Below the pieces are notes generated by a model. It was not told where the DNA came from, ran no database searches, and saw nothing but the letters and a program-made list of their open reading frames with translations. Below are positions 27,876 to 36,735 of a stretch of 64,000 bases of DNA, piece by piece (position 1 is the first letter of the stretch; each line of letters begins with the position of its first letter). Where the stretch lies: NCBI RefSeq assembly GCF_947499295.1, contig NZ_CANMNP010000011.1:124001-188000 (forward strand). Direction: 5' to 3'. A program made the translations under genes and the position numbers. This DNA comes from an uncultured Roseibium sp. GTDB lineage: Bacteria; Pseudomonadota; Alphaproteobacteria; Rhizobiales; Stappiaceae.

Positions 27876-28769
27876 ATGAGCACATCGAATTACCCGGTCG
27901 ACATGACCCGCACACCGGAGGTCAAAGCTTTCTTTGACCCGGCAACGAACACAATCAGTTACGTGGTCAAGGACCCGGCCACCAAGGCCTGCGCGGTTGT
28001 CGACAGCGTCATGGATATCGACTATGCGGCTGGCAGGATCACATACGATCATGCCGACGAGATCATTGCCTATATCCAGGAAAAAGACCTGAAGCTGGAA
28101 TGGCTGATCGAAACGCATGTACACGCGGATCATCTTTCTGCCGCTCCCTACATTCAGGAAAAGCTCGGCGGAAAGCTGGGTATCGGCGAAAAGATCACTG
28201 TTGTTCAGGAAACCTTCGGAAAGGTGTTCAACGAGGGCACCGAGTTCCAGCGGGACGGAAGCCAGTTCGACAAACTGTTTAAGGACGGCGACACCTATCA
28301 GATCGGTGAGCTGACTGCGTTCGTGATTTACACGCCCGGTCATACGCCCGCCTGCATGGTTCACGTCATGGGCGACGCGGCCTTTGTTGGGGACACGCTG
28401 TTCATGCCAGATGGCGGTTCTGCCCGCGCTGACTTTCCGGGCGGCGATGCCGCAATGCTCTACGATTCCATTCAAAAGCTGCTCGCCCTGCCGGACGCCA
28501 TGCGATTGTTCATGTGTCACGACTACGGCCCAAATGGCCGGGACATTCAATGGGAAACGACTGTTGGCGACGAAAAGGAACACAACATTCACGTCGGTGG
28601 TGGCAAGACGAAATCCGAGTTCGTCAAGTTCCGCACGGAACGCGATGCCGTATTGGACATGCCGAAGCTGATTATTCCCTCGCTTCAGGTGAATATGCGC
28701 GCCGGCCAACTTCCTCCGTCGGAAGACAATGGCAAAACCTTCCTGAAGGTGCCGGTAAACGGCCTCTGA
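27876..28769 (+). CDS. metallo-beta-lactamase-fold persulfide dioxygenase-like hydrolase (Blh/ETHE1 type)
   Basis: 297 residues from MSTSNYPVDMTRTPE, with AGGGAG seven bases upstream; another ATG two codons earlier (27870) would sit too close to the ribosome site. The metal motif is THVHADHLS (80-88), with further ligands in TPGHTPACM, FVGDTLF and CHDYGP. Length and the GIGEKITVVQ segment match Blh-type persulfide dioxygenases, which convert glutathione persulfide to glutathione and sulfite using non-haem iron and oxygen. It sits between a sulfur permease pair and a sulfide:quinone reductase, which supports that reaction. Confidence 0.9.
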   Translation: MSTSNYPVDMTRTPEVKAFFDPATNTISYVVKDPATKACAVVDSVMDIDYAAGRITYDHADEIIAYIQEKDLKLEWLIETHVHADHLSAAPYIQEKLGGKLGIGEKITVVQETFGKVFNEGTEFQRDGSQFDKLFKDGDTYQIGELTAFVIYTPGHTPACMVHVMGDAAFVGDTLFMPDGGSARADFPGGDAAMLYDSIQKLLALPDAMRLFMCHDYGPNGRDIQWETTVGDEKEHNIHVGGGKTKSEFVKFRTERDAVLDMPKLIIPSLQVNMRAGQLPPSEDNGKTFLKVPVNGL

Positions 28770-28793
28770 AACCCGGAAAACGAAAAACGCCAA

Positions 28794-28823
28794 CCCGCAT
28801 CCCCCTGAGCGAGGGGATGCGGG
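28794..28823 (+). terminator. perfect intercistronic hairpin without U-tract
   Basis: Arms CCCGCATCCCC (28794-28804) and GGGGATGCGGG (28813-28823) pair over 11 bases around an 8-base loop. No run of T follows, so it is more likely an mRNA-stabilising or processing element, or a partial terminator, between the dioxygenase and the SQR fusion gene than a true Rho-independent terminator. Confidence 0.5.
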
Positions 28824-28874
28824 AAGGCGCAAGCTGACGATTTTCAGTCGGTGCCGACAGGAGGCGGCAATCCC

Positions 28875-30545
28875 ATGAAACCCATCAATGAACGCATCTC
28901 GGTAGCCCCGCAAATCCGCCCGCAGGATCTGGCAGACATCGCACAACAGGGATTTCGATCCGTGATCTGCAACAGACCGGATGGAGAAGGTGCGGACCAA
29001 CCGGTGTTTGAGGAAATCGAAGCTGCTGCGAAGAAGCTCGGGCTGGAGGCGCGCTATCTGCCAATTGTTGCCGGCAAGGTGCAAGACGAGGATGCGGACG
29101 ACTTCAGCAAATTGATGGAGGAGTTGCCAAAACCGGTTCTGGCCTACTGCCGCACAGGAACTCGCTCGGCAACGCTTTGGTCGTTGTCGCAGGCCGACAC
29201 GCTGCCATTGGCCGACATTCTGTCACAGACAAAGGTAGCCGGTTACGACATGGCCGGCGTCGTGCGCCGGATTGCAAATGGCGGGCGGACACCGACGGAT
29301 GCGGTGGAGGATGCAAGGTTCGATATTGTGGTTGTCGGCGGCGGAGCTGCGGGCATTTCGGTTGCCTCCAGTCTTCTTTCCAGGAAAGCCGATCTGGATA
29401 TCGCCATAATAGACCCCGCAGATGTGCACTACTACCAGCCAGGGTGGACCATGGTCGGCGGCGGGGTCTTTCAAGCCTCCGATACGGCACGGACCATGGG
29501 ATCGCTTATTCCGAAAGGCGTGCACTGGATCAAATCGGCGGTTGCCGCCTTCGAACCGAAGGACAATGCCATCCTTCTCGATGGCTGCCGTGTGGTGAAA
29601 TACGGCCGCCTGGTGGTTTGTCCGGGCCTCAAACTGGATTGGCACAAGATCGAAGGCCTGGTCGACACACTCGGCAAGAACGGTGTCACATCGAACTATC
29701 GATACGATATGGCTCCCTACACCTGGCAGCTGGTTCAAAAAATGCAGGAAGGCCGCGCTATCTTCACGCAGCCGCCCATGCCGATCAAATGTGCCGGTGC
29801 CCCGCAAAAGGCGATGTATCTGTCAGCAGATCACTGGAACAAGGCAGGACGGCTTGGCCAGATCGATATTCAGTTCATGAATGCCGGTGGCGCTCTGTTC
29901 GGGGTCAAGGACTATGTTCCCGCCTTGATGGAATACATAAAGCTTTATGACGCCGACCTGAATTTCTTCCATAACCTGATCGCCATCGACGGGCCCTCCA
30001 AAAAAGCGGTTTTCGAAGTAAAAGCCCCCGACACGGAGCCCAAGCGAGTTGATGTCGACTTTGACATGATCCACGTGACACCACCCCAAGTGGCGCCCGA
30101 TTTCGTCCGGGTTTCGCCGCTCGCCGATCCGGCAGGCTGGGTCGATGTCGACCAGTCAACTCTCAGGCACAAGACGTTTGAAAATATCTGGTCTTTGGGC
30201 GATGTCATGAATGCGCCGAATGCCAAAACCGCGGCAGCTGCGCGCAAACAAGCACCAGTGGTGGCTGAAAACATCGTTTCCGACATACAAGGTCATAGCG
30301 CCACGGCCCAATATGACGGTTATGGATCCTGTCCGCTTACGGTTGAGCGCGGCAAGATTGTGCTTGCCGAGTTCGGTTATGGTGGAACACTGTTGCCGAG
30401 CTTTCCGCGTTGGCTGGTGGACGGGACCAGGCCAACGCGGACTGCATGGCTCTTGAAGGAGCGCATTTTGCCACCCGTCTATTGGCGCGCCATGTTGCGC
30501 GGCAAGGAATGGATGGCAAAACCTGAAAAGGTCAGTGCTGCCTGA
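28875..30545 (+). CDS. DUF442 phosphatase-like domain fused to type II sulfide:quinone oxidoreductase
   Basis: 556 residues from MKPINERISVAPQ, AGGAGG about 11 bases upstream. Residues 1 to about 110 are a DUF442 domain with the phosphatase-like loop AYCRTGTRS (Cys92). From about 148 it is an FAD-dependent SQR: VVVGGGAAGISVA for FAD, HYYQPGWTMVGGG, and the two redox cysteines of the human-like type II group, KCAGAPQK (Cys306) and GSCPL (Cys486). It oxidises sulfide at the membrane, reduces quinone, and passes sulfur on as persulfide. In known Blh proteins DUF442 is fused to the dioxygenase instead; here it has moved to SQR. A terminator follows. Confidence 0.92.
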   Translation: MKPINERISVAPQIRPQDLADIAQQGFRSVICNRPDGEGADQPVFEEIEAAAKKLGLEARYLPIVAGKVQDEDADDFSKLMEELPKPVLAYCRTGTRSATLWSLSQADTLPLADILSQTKVAGYDMAGVVRRIANGGRTPTDAVEDARFDIVVVGGGAAGISVASSLLSRKADLDIAIIDPADVHYYQPGWTMVGGGVFQASDTARTMGSLIPKGVHWIKSAVAAFEPKDNAILLDGCRVVKYGRLVVCPGLKLDWHKIEGLVDTLGKNGVTSNYRYDMAPYTWQLVQKMQEGRAIFTQPPMPIKCAGAPQKAMYLSADHWNKAGRLGQIDIQFMNAGGALFGVKDYVPALMEYIKLYDADLNFFHNLIAIDGPSKKAVFEVKAPDTEPKRVDVDFDMIHVTPPQVAPDFVRVSPLADPAGWVDVDQSTLRHKTFENIWSLGDVMNAPNAKTAAAARKQAPVVAENIVSDIQGHSATAQYDGYGSCPLTVERGKIVLAEFGYGGTLLPSFPRWLVDGTRPTRTAWLLKERILPPVYWRAMLRGKEWMAKPEKVSAA

Positions 30546-30577
30546 CCGCCGTTGAAGAGTACTTTCCTAACCTCCTT

Positions 30578-30603
30578 CGAGCCGGTTTTCCGGCTCGTTT
30601 TTT
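30578..30603 (+). terminator. Rho-independent terminator after the SQR gene
   Basis: CGAGCCGG (30578-30585), loop TTTT, CCGGCTCG (30590-30597), then six T. This is a textbook structure. It ends only 16 bases before the SulP start codon, so SulP must be expressed by read-through, by an internal promoter, or under conditions that disrupt the hairpin. Confidence 0.85.
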
Positions 30604-30619
30604 GCTCTCGAAAAGGTAC

Positions 30620-32407
30620 ATGATGATCCGGTTTCAGCGATATTTGCCCGTTCTTGACTGGGGCAGCCGCTACGACAGGGAGACGGCAACCAGCGACCTT
30701 GTTGCCGCGGTGATCGTGACGATCATGCTGATCCCGCAGTCGTTGGCCTATGCGCTGCTTGCGGGACTTCCACCGGAGATCGGGCTCTACGCTTCCATCC
30801 TTCCTTTGGTCGCCTATGCGATTTTCGGCACCAGCCGGGCATTGGCCGTCGGTCCCGTTGCCGTTGTGTCGCTCATGACTGCTTCTGCAGTGGGTGAATT
30901 TGCACAGCAAGGCACGCCGGAGTACCTGGGCGCAGCTATCGTGCTGGCTTTTATCTCGGGCCTGATGCTTGTGCTCATGGGGCTGTTCCGCTTGGGGTTT
31001 CTGGCCAATCTTCTCAGTCACCCGGTCATCTCGGGTTTCATAACCGCTTCAGGTCTTCTGATTGCCTCCAGCCAACTGAAGCATATTCTTGGTGTTCCAG
31101 CCCATGGCCATACGCTTTACGACATTGTTCTGTCGATCGCGTCCCACCTCAATGAAGTCAACTGGATCACCTTCGCCATCGGGTCCGCAGCGACGATTTT
31201 TCTGTTCTGGGTCCGGAAAAGCCTGAAAAAGATGTTGCTCGGTCTGGGGCTGAAGCCCTTTCTGGCCGACATCCTGACCAAGGCCGGACCGGTGGCGGCC
31301 GTTGCTGCAACGACGACCCTTTCGGCTGCCTTTCAACTGGGGGAGCACGGCGTCAGGATTGTTGGTGATATTCCTTCCGGCTTGCCAGCGCCACAACTGC
31401 CGTCCTTAGACAGCGAGCTTTGGCTGGCCATGGCCGGTCCGGCGCTCCTGATATCGGTCATCGGTTTTGTGGAGTCTGTTTCTGTCGCTCAGACGTTGGC
31501 GGCCAAAAAACGCCAACGCATTGAACCGGATCAGGAATTGATCGGCCTCGGTGCATCCAACATAGCTTCGGCGGTCTCCGGCGGGTACCCGGTCACCGGC
31601 GGTTTTGCTCGCTCGGTGGTCAACTTCGATGCTGGTGCTGCAACACCTGCAGCCGGCGCATTCACTGCCGTCGGTATCGCGCTTGCGACACTGTTTCTGA
31701 CACCACTTCTGACCTATCTGCCACAGGCCACACTTGCAGCCACAATCATCGTCGCCGTTCTTTCGCTTGTTGATTTTGGCGCTATTCGAAGGACCTACGC
31801 CTATTCCAAAAGTGACTTTGCGGCCATGGCGGCCACCATCCTTGTCACTCTGTTTTTTGGCGTCGAACAAGGCGTGGTGACTGGCGTCGGCCTGTCGATA
31901 GCACTTTATCTCTTTCGTTCCAGCCGACCTCATACTGCGATCGTCGGGATCGTTCCAGGCACTGAGCACTTTCGCAATGTCGACAGGCACAAGGTCATTA
32001 CCAGTGACAGCGTTCTGACTTTGCGGGTGGATGAAAGCCTCTTTTTCGCCAATTCAAGGTATCTGGAGGACCGGGTCTACACCCTGGCGGCAGAAAACCC
32101 GGATATAGACCATGTGATTCTGATGTGTCCCGCGGTGAATGCCGTTGATGCCAGCGCGCTGGAAAGTCTTGAAGAAATCAATCTCCGGCTCTCGGATTCA
32201 GACGTCACTTTTCATCTGTCGGAAGTCAAGGGACCTGTTATGGATCGATTGAAGCGTACTGATTTTCTGGACCACCTGACCGGTCAGGTGTTCTTGAGCC
32301 AGTACGACGCCCTGTGCGCCCTTGATCCCCTCACGGCACATATCGCGGAATCGCGCACGCCCAAGAAAACCGCTCGGTCAGCCGTCTGGTCGGGACCCGA
32401 GATCTAG
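30620..32407 (+). CDS. SulP-family anion (sulfate) permease with STAS domain
   Basis: 595 residues from ATG at 30620; the second ATG (30623) has the better spacing from AAAAGG. The SulP signature SLAYALLAGLPPEIGLYAS lies near residue 45, about ten or more transmembrane segments follow, and a cytoplasmic STAS domain occupies roughly 435-550 (LRVDESLFFANSRYLED, AVNAVDASALESLEEI). It exchanges sulfate or a similar anion across the inner membrane. Coming after SQR and the dioxygenase it may export sulfate or take up a sulfur oxyanion. It converges with the next gene, 8 bases apart. Confidence 0.88.
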   Translation: MMIRFQRYLPVLDWGSRYDRETATSDLVAAVIVTIMLIPQSLAYALLAGLPPEIGLYASILPLVAYAIFGTSRALAVGPVAVVSLMTASAVGEFAQQGTPEYLGAAIVLAFISGLMLVLMGLFRLGFLANLLSHPVISGFITASGLLIASSQLKHILGVPAHGHTLYDIVLSIASHLNEVNWITFAIGSAATIFLFWVRKSLKKMLLGLGLKPFLADILTKAGPVAAVAATTTLSAAFQLGEHGVRIVGDIPSGLPAPQLPSLDSELWLAMAGPALLISVIGFVESVSVAQTLAAKKRQRIEPDQELIGLGASNIASAVSGGYPVTGGFARSVVNFDAGAATPAAGAFTAVGIALATLFLTPLLTYLPQATLAATIIVAVLSLVDFGAIRRTYAYSKSDFAAMAATILVTLFFGVEQGVVTGVGLSIALYLFRSSRPHTAIVGIVPGTEHFRNVDRHKVITSDSVLTLRVDESLFFANSRYLEDRVYTLAAENPDIDHVILMCPAVNAVDASALESLEEINLRLSDSDVTFHLSEVKGPVMDRLKRTDFLDHLTGQVFLSQYDALCALDPLTAHIAESRTPKKTARSAVWSGPEI

Positions 32408-32415
32408 TTTCCGGG

Positions 32416-32898
32416 TCAGTTGCTTTTCTGGGACTGCAGGATCGGGATGATCTTGCGGCAAAACCTGAAGTGAACGGGTACTTTTTCGCCTTCCTGCACG
32501 AGCAATCCATCTGAGCCACGCGGCTGCACGGTCACCAACTCGATGGATTCGCCGCCATCGTTCGAAAGGCAGTTGATTGCAGCACGCTGGGTCATGCGCC
32601 CGCTGCGTTCGGCTCCATAGACCTGGCAAATCCTGCCCGGCGTTTCCAGCAATCCCCGATAGATCACCAAGGCCGAGCCCGGTTCGCTTCGATCGACACG
32701 CGGCACAGGGCAGTTTTCCAGTTCACGAACCCAGATCCCCTGGGCGAATTCGGCAAATCTCAAGTCGAGCGTCTTGCCCTGCAAAAGCGGGGCGGATTTG
32801 GGCACCTGGAAAAGACGATCTCCCTTGCCCGCAAGCGCCGCAGAAGAAAGGGCAGCGAACAGGCTCGCCAGAAAGACAACATTCAATAGTTTTCGCAA
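32416..32898 (-). CDS. small exported protein of unknown function
   Basis: 160 residues. It starts at TTG, with GGGAGGGG eight bases upstream. The N-terminus (RKLLNVVFLASLFAALSSAALA) is a signal peptide cleaved near residue 23. The mature part has four cysteines (NCPVP, RICQV, INCLS, FRFCRK), consistent with two disulfides. It loosely recalls invasion-associated-locus-B-type exported proteins of alphaproteobacteria, but I cannot confirm this. It is divergent from mmcB. Confidence 0.7.
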   Translation of the reverse strand: MRKLLNVVFLASLFAALSSAALAGKGDRLFQVPKSAPLLQGKTLDLRFAEFAQGIWVRELENCPVPRVDRSEPGSALVIYRGLLETPGRICQVYGAERSGRMTQRAAINCLSNDGGESIELVTVQPRGSDGLLVQEGEKVPVHFRFCRKIIPILQSQKSN

Positions 32899-33043
32899 GC
32901 GCCAGTCCCCTCCCGGTTTGGAATATCCAATCGGTCAACACGTTCATGTGTGTGCATTCCGAAACGACTTCTAGGACACGCAATTTCTCACGTGAGGTCA
33001 ACTCTATCGTTTGTGCAACCGCTCTATGACCCTTGAAAAAATC

Positions 33044-33058
33044 GAACAAACGTGGAAC
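33044..33058. promoter_or_regulatory. LexA (SOS) box of alphaproteobacterial type
   Basis: GAAC-AAACGTG-GAAC, an exact GAAC-N7-GAAC direct repeat, the LexA target known from Rhizobiales, Rhodobacterales and Caulobacter. It lies 9 bases before the chosen mmcB start and would block its transcription until DNA damage. Confidence 0.75.
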
Positions 33059-33067
33059 AAAATTGGA

Positions 33068-33577
33068 ATGAATAACGATATTGGGCAATCCCCCGGCCGG
33101 CTGCAACTCGACGATCCCTTGAAGGACGGGCGTCAGTCCGACACCGCGCTCAAGGTTTGGCGCGGGACAGCCCGTTTGCTCCGGCAGCTCAACTTCGCTT
33201 CGCTTGCGGAAGTCACGCTTGCCTCATCCCGCCGCGCTGATCTGATTGCGCTCGGACCAAAACACGAAATATGGATTGTCGAAGTCAAGTCTTCGATCGC
33301 CGATTTCCGCGCTGACAGCAAATGGCCCGACTATCGGGAACATTGCGACCGGCTCTTCTTTGCAACTCACCCTGACGTCCCGCTGGACATTTTTCCGGAC
33401 GAAGCGGGGCTGATTGTTTCCGACGGCTATGGCGCTGAAATTTTGCGCGATGCGCCTGAGCACAAACTCGCCGCCGCAACGCGCAAATCGGTCACTCACA
33501 GATTTGCCCGTTATGCTGCCAATCGCCTGCATTCCCTGTCGGACCCCGACGGCACTCAAGTGCTCGACCGGATGTAG
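33068..33577 (+). CDS. mmcB: MmcB-family DNA repair protein
   Basis: 169 residues from MNNDIGQSPGRLQ. Longer frames exist (ATG at 33026), but these would place the LexA box inside the gene. The protein has a PD-(D/E)XK-like core typical of MmcB: LNFASLAEVTLASSRRADLIALG, then WIVEVKSSIADFRADSKWPDY with the E-x-K catalytic pair. MmcB is an SOS-induced protein of alphaproteobacteria that helps repair mitomycin-type damage. A photolyase gene follows 73 bases later on the same strand and may share its induction. Confidence 0.9.
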   Translation: MNNDIGQSPGRLQLDDPLKDGRQSDTALKVWRGTARLLRQLNFASLAEVTLASSRRADLIALGPKHEIWIVEVKSSIADFRADSKWPDYREHCDRLFFATHPDVPLDIFPDEAGLIVSDGYGAEILRDAPEHKLAAATRKSVTHRFARYAANRLHSLSDPDGTQVLDRM

Positions 33578-33650
33578 GGTCGAGCTCTGCAAATCCGAAA
33601 GCAGTGCGCAACGTAAAGACAACAAGGTCAATCGTCGGGTCTGCGCAACA

Positions 33651-35204
33651 GTGTCATCTTCAGTTCAAGTGGTCTGGTTCAAAAGGGACCTGCGAATACA
33701 GGATCATGAACCTCTAAAACGTGCCGCGCTGAGAGGCCACGTCCTGCCGCTTTATGTCGTTGAGCCCGCGCTTTGGAACCAGTCGGACTTTTCAGCACGG
33801 CAATATGCATTTCTGCAGGAATGCCTTGAGGGCCTTAGGGAAGATCTTGCATTGCAGGGCCAGCCATTGATCGTTCGCATCGGCGCTGTGACTGATGTTT
33901 TGACACGACTTTCGCAACAGGCATCAATCGCGGGCCTGTGGTCTCACGAGGAAACGGGAAACGACTGGACCTATCAGAGAGACAAACAGGTCGCTGACTG
34001 GTGTCGCAGGAACGGGATCGTTTGGACCGAATGTCGACAAACCGGTGTCATTCGCCGCCTTAAGTCCAGAGACGGGTGGGCGAACCGCTGGGACACGTTC
34101 ATGGCCATTGAGCCTATTGAAACGCCATGCCTCAAACCCTTGTCCGCCATTGACCCCGGACATGTGCCTGCGGCAAGCGAGATTGGTCTTGCGCCAGACC
34201 CGTGCAAAGGACGGCAAATTGGCGGCAGAAAGGCCTCCTTGGACACACTGGAGAGCTTCTTTTTCAAGCGCGGAAAACCCTATCGCGCTGCAATGGCGAC
34301 ACCGGTCAAAGCCTTTGATGCTTGCTCCCGCATCTCTCCGCACCTTGCGTTCGGCACCCTGTCCATGCGTGAAGTCGCACAGGCGACATGGGAGCGACAG
34401 CGCGACCTGAAACACTCAAACGAACCTGGCAAAAGCAAGTGGCAGGGAGCCATGCGCTCCTTTTCCGGACGACTCCACTGGCATTGCCACTTCATGCAGA
34501 AACTGGAAGACGAGCCGCGTCTGGAATTCGACAACCTGCATCGCGCCTATGATGGACTGAGGTCAAGGGAACCGGACGAAACACGTCTGAGGGCCTGGCA
34601 AAATGGTGAAACCGGTCTTCCATTTGTCGACGCATGCATGCGTGCGCTACGGCATACCGGCTGGATGAATTTCCGCATGCGAGCCATGCTGATGGCAGTT
34701 GCCAGTTATCATCTTTGGCTCGACTGGAGAGCCCCGGGGCTCCACCTCGCCAGACTGTTTACAGACTACGAGCCGGGCATCCACTGGCCGCAGGTGCAGA
34801 TGCAATCCGGGACGACCGGGATCAACACGATCAGGATCTACAACCCGGTGAAACAGGGACAGGATCAGGATCCTGATGGCGACTTTGTCCGACGCTGGGT
34901 GCCGGAACTGGCCTCGATTGATCCAAACTTTGTTCATGAGCCCTGGAAAGCGGACAACGCATCGCAGGTACTCGGCAAAACTTATCCGTTTCCTGTGGTC
35001 GATCACTTAAGCGCAGCAAAGGAAGCACGGGAAAAGGTCTGGGCTGTTCGCAAGGGCCAGGCTTTTCGGGGAAAGGCGGCCGATATCCAATCGAAACATG
35101 GCAGCCGAAGAAGCGGAATTCCGATGCGCGGACAGAGTGCAAGCCGCCTCAACGCCCGCCGAAAGGATCCGAGACAATCGGACCTCTTTGGAGAGGATAC
35201 ATGA
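33651..35204 (+). CDS. cryptochrome/deoxyribodipyrimidine photolyase family protein
   Basis: 517 residues from GTG (VSSSVQVVWFKRDLRIQDHEPL). The frame is open back to 33414 through mmcB, but homology begins here; the ribosome site is weak. N-terminal antenna/Rossmann domain (WFKRDLR), then the FAD domain: SRISPHLAFGTLSMREV, SGRLHWHCHFMQKL, NGETGLPFVDACMRALRHTGWMNFRMR (in parts) and the late TDYEPGIHWPQVQMQSG. It should repair UV pyrimidine dimers with light, or act as a photoreceptor. The DUF2256 gene overlaps its stop, a common pairing. Confidence 0.88.
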   Translation: MSSSVQVVWFKRDLRIQDHEPLKRAALRGHVLPLYVVEPALWNQSDFSARQYAFLQECLEGLREDLALQGQPLIVRIGAVTDVLTRLSQQASIAGLWSHEETGNDWTYQRDKQVADWCRRNGIVWTECRQTGVIRRLKSRDGWANRWDTFMAIEPIETPCLKPLSAIDPGHVPAASEIGLAPDPCKGRQIGGRKASLDTLESFFFKRGKPYRAAMATPVKAFDACSRISPHLAFGTLSMREVAQATWERQRDLKHSNEPGKSKWQGAMRSFSGRLHWHCHFMQKLEDEPRLEFDNLHRAYDGLRSREPDETRLRAWQNGETGLPFVDACMRALRHTGWMNFRMRAMLMAVASYHLWLDWRAPGLHLARLFTDYEPGIHWPQVQMQSGTTGINTIRIYNPVKQGQDQDPDGDFVRRWVPELASIDPNFVHEPWKADNASQVLGKTYPFPVVDHLSAAKEAREKVWAVRKGQAFRGKAADIQSKHGSRRSGIPMRGQSASRLNARRKDPRQSDLFGEDT

Positions 35205-35371
35205 AGATGCGCAAGAAAGGCGACCTGCCCGAGAAGCTATGCACTGCCTGCGGTCGCCCGTTTTCGTGGCGCAGAAAATGGGCGAAGACATGGGAAAGCG
35301 TTCGATATTGCTCGGAACGTTGCCGCCGTCAGCGGTCGCCTGTTGAAGACTGCGCTGGCCGGGCCGACTGA
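35201..35371 (+). CDS. DUF2256 zinc-finger small protein
   Basis: 56 residues, MKMRKKGDLPEKLCTACGRP at the start. CxxC (Cys14, Cys17) and later CSERC (Cys37, Cys41) give a Cys4 zinc site, with the conserved RPFSWRRKWAKTWESVRYCS segment (seen as RPFSWRRKW and YCSERC). DUF2256 proteins are very often next to photolyase or cryptochrome genes. Its ATG overlaps the photolyase stop as ATGA, with GGAGAGGA upstream. Function unknown. Confidence 0.85.
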   Translation: MKMRKKGDLPEKLCTACGRPFSWRRKWAKTWESVRYCSERCRRQRSPVEDCAGRAD

Positions 35372-35380
35372 CCAGCGCAG
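35350..35380. terminator. bidirectional hairpin between convergent DUF2256 and xylA
   Basis: CTGCGCTGG (35350-35358) pairs with CCAGCGCAG (35372-35380) around a 13-base loop. It overlaps the end of the DUF2256 gene and lies 15 bases after xylA on the other strand. Neither side has a T run, so termination strength is uncertain. Confidence 0.45.
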
Positions 35381-35395
35381 AAATGTGCCGTTCTC

Positions 35396-36715
35396 CTAAA
35401 CGAACAGATTGGCGAGGCTTTCAAGATATTCCTGCTTGCCGGATTTCGGCTGAGGCTCCAGATCGCTGGCGTGTACCCTTTCAGCCAGAGCTTCAAGAGA
35501 CGAACCGCCTTTGAGTATGTCGGCGTTTTCCGGCTTTTGCCAACCGGCATAGCGGTCGTCGACAAAGCCTTTCATCCGGCCGTCCTCAATCATTTCAGCC
35601 GCCGCCTTCAAGCCCCGCGCAATTGCGTCGGCGGAGCCGACATGCGCCTGGATCAGATCGACCGGATCCAGCGACTGACGACGCAACTTGGCATCGAAAT
35701 TCGTACCCCCGCTGGTGAACCCACCGGCCATCAGAATTTCATAATATGCCAGTGCGAGTTCAGGGACGTTCATGCCGAAATGATCGGTATCCCAGCCACA
35801 CTGATAGTCATTCCGGTTCATATCCACAGAGCCGAAAATGCCGAGAGACCGCGCCATATGCAGTTCGTGTTCAAAGGAATGACCGGCCAGGATCGCATGG
35901 CCCTGCTCGATGTTCATCTTGACTTCGTTTTCCAGCCCATAGGCCTTCAGGAAACCATAGACGGTGGCGACATCGTAGTCGTACTGATGTTTGGACGGCT
36001 CCTGAGGTTTTGGTTCAATCAGGATGGCGCCCTTGAAGCCGATCTTGTGTTTGTACTCAACCACCATGTTGAGGAACCGGCCGAGCTGATCGAGTTCCTG
36101 CTTGATGTTGGTGTTGAGCAAAGTTTCGTAGCCCTCACGCCCGCCCCATAGGACATAGTTTGAACCGTTCAGGCGCTGGGTCACGTCCAGGGCATTCTTC
36201 ACCTGTGCCGCAGAGTAGGCGAAAACATCCGGATCCGGGTTCGTGGCGGCTCCGCTCATGAACCTGCGATTGGAGAACATGTTCGCCGTTCCCCACAACA
36301 GGCTGATACCAGTATCGGCCATTTTCTTTTCAAAGATGTCTGCAATCGCGTTTACGTTGGCGTTGCTCTCAGCAAGCGTCTTGCCTTCAGGGGCAATATC
36401 ACGGTCATGGAATGTGAAGAACGGCATGCCCAGGATCTGGAACATCTCAAAAGCAACATCGGCCTTCAACCGGGCCTGATCCATCGGGTCGCCACCCGAA
36501 GCCATCCAGGATCTCATGAAGGTTTCGCCACCGAATGGATCGGAACCAGGCCAACAGAAATTGTGCCAATAGCAAACCGCCAGGCGCAAATGGTCTTCCA
36601 TGCGCTTGCCCAGAACGATTTCGTCCTTGTTGTAATGGCGGTATGTCAGCGGATCGCGGCTCGACGGACCGGCATATTGTATCGGCTGCAAATCGCCAAA
36701 GAACCCAGTGCTCAT
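35396..36715 (-). CDS. xylA: xylose isomerase
   Basis: 439 residues from [14 protein letters not shown] with AAGGAG nine bases upstream. It converts D-xylose to D-xylulose. Family motifs: [51 protein letters not shown] and [18 protein letters not shown], holding the two metal sites. The length equals that of class II xylose isomerases. It is the last gene of the minus-strand xylFHGBA operon, 20 bases after xylB. Confidence 0.97.
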   Translation of the reverse strand: MSTGFFGDLQPIQYAGPSSRDPLTYRHYNKDEIVLGKRMEDHLRLAVCYWHNFCWPGSDPFGGETFMRSWMASGGDPMDQARLKADVAFEMFQILGMPFFTFHDRDIAPEGKTLAESNANVNAIADIFEKKMADTGISLLWGTANMFSNRRFMSGAATNPDPDVFAYSAAQVKNALDVTQRLNGSNYVLWGGREGYETLLNTNIKQELDQLGRFLNMVVEYKHKIGFKGAILIEPKPQEPSKHQYDYDVATVYGFLKAYGLENEVKMNIEQGHAILAGHSFEHELHMARSLGIFGSVDMNRNDYQCGWDTDHFGMNVPELALAYYEILMAGGFTSGGTNFDAKLRRQSLDPVDLIQAHVGSADAIARGLKAAAEMIEDGRMKGFVDDRYAGWQKPENADILKGGSSLEALAERVHASDLEPQPKSGKQEYLESLANLFV

Positions 36716-36735
36716 GATCAAATCTCCTTGGAATT

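Noticed and set aside
27816-29084. A 422-codon open frame on the minus strand opposite the persulfide dioxygenase gene
   Set aside because: It is antisense to a well-supported enzyme gene with clear metal motifs; its translation shows no domain and reflects codon bias of the opposite strand.
33414-33650. N-terminal extension of the photolyase frame through mmcB
   Set aside because: The extension overlaps mmcB in another frame and lacks photolyase homology; homology begins at the GTG at 33651.
35350-35380. A strong Rho-independent terminator for xylA
   Set aside because: The stem is good but neither strand has a T run, so it is listed only as a hairpin with modest confidence.
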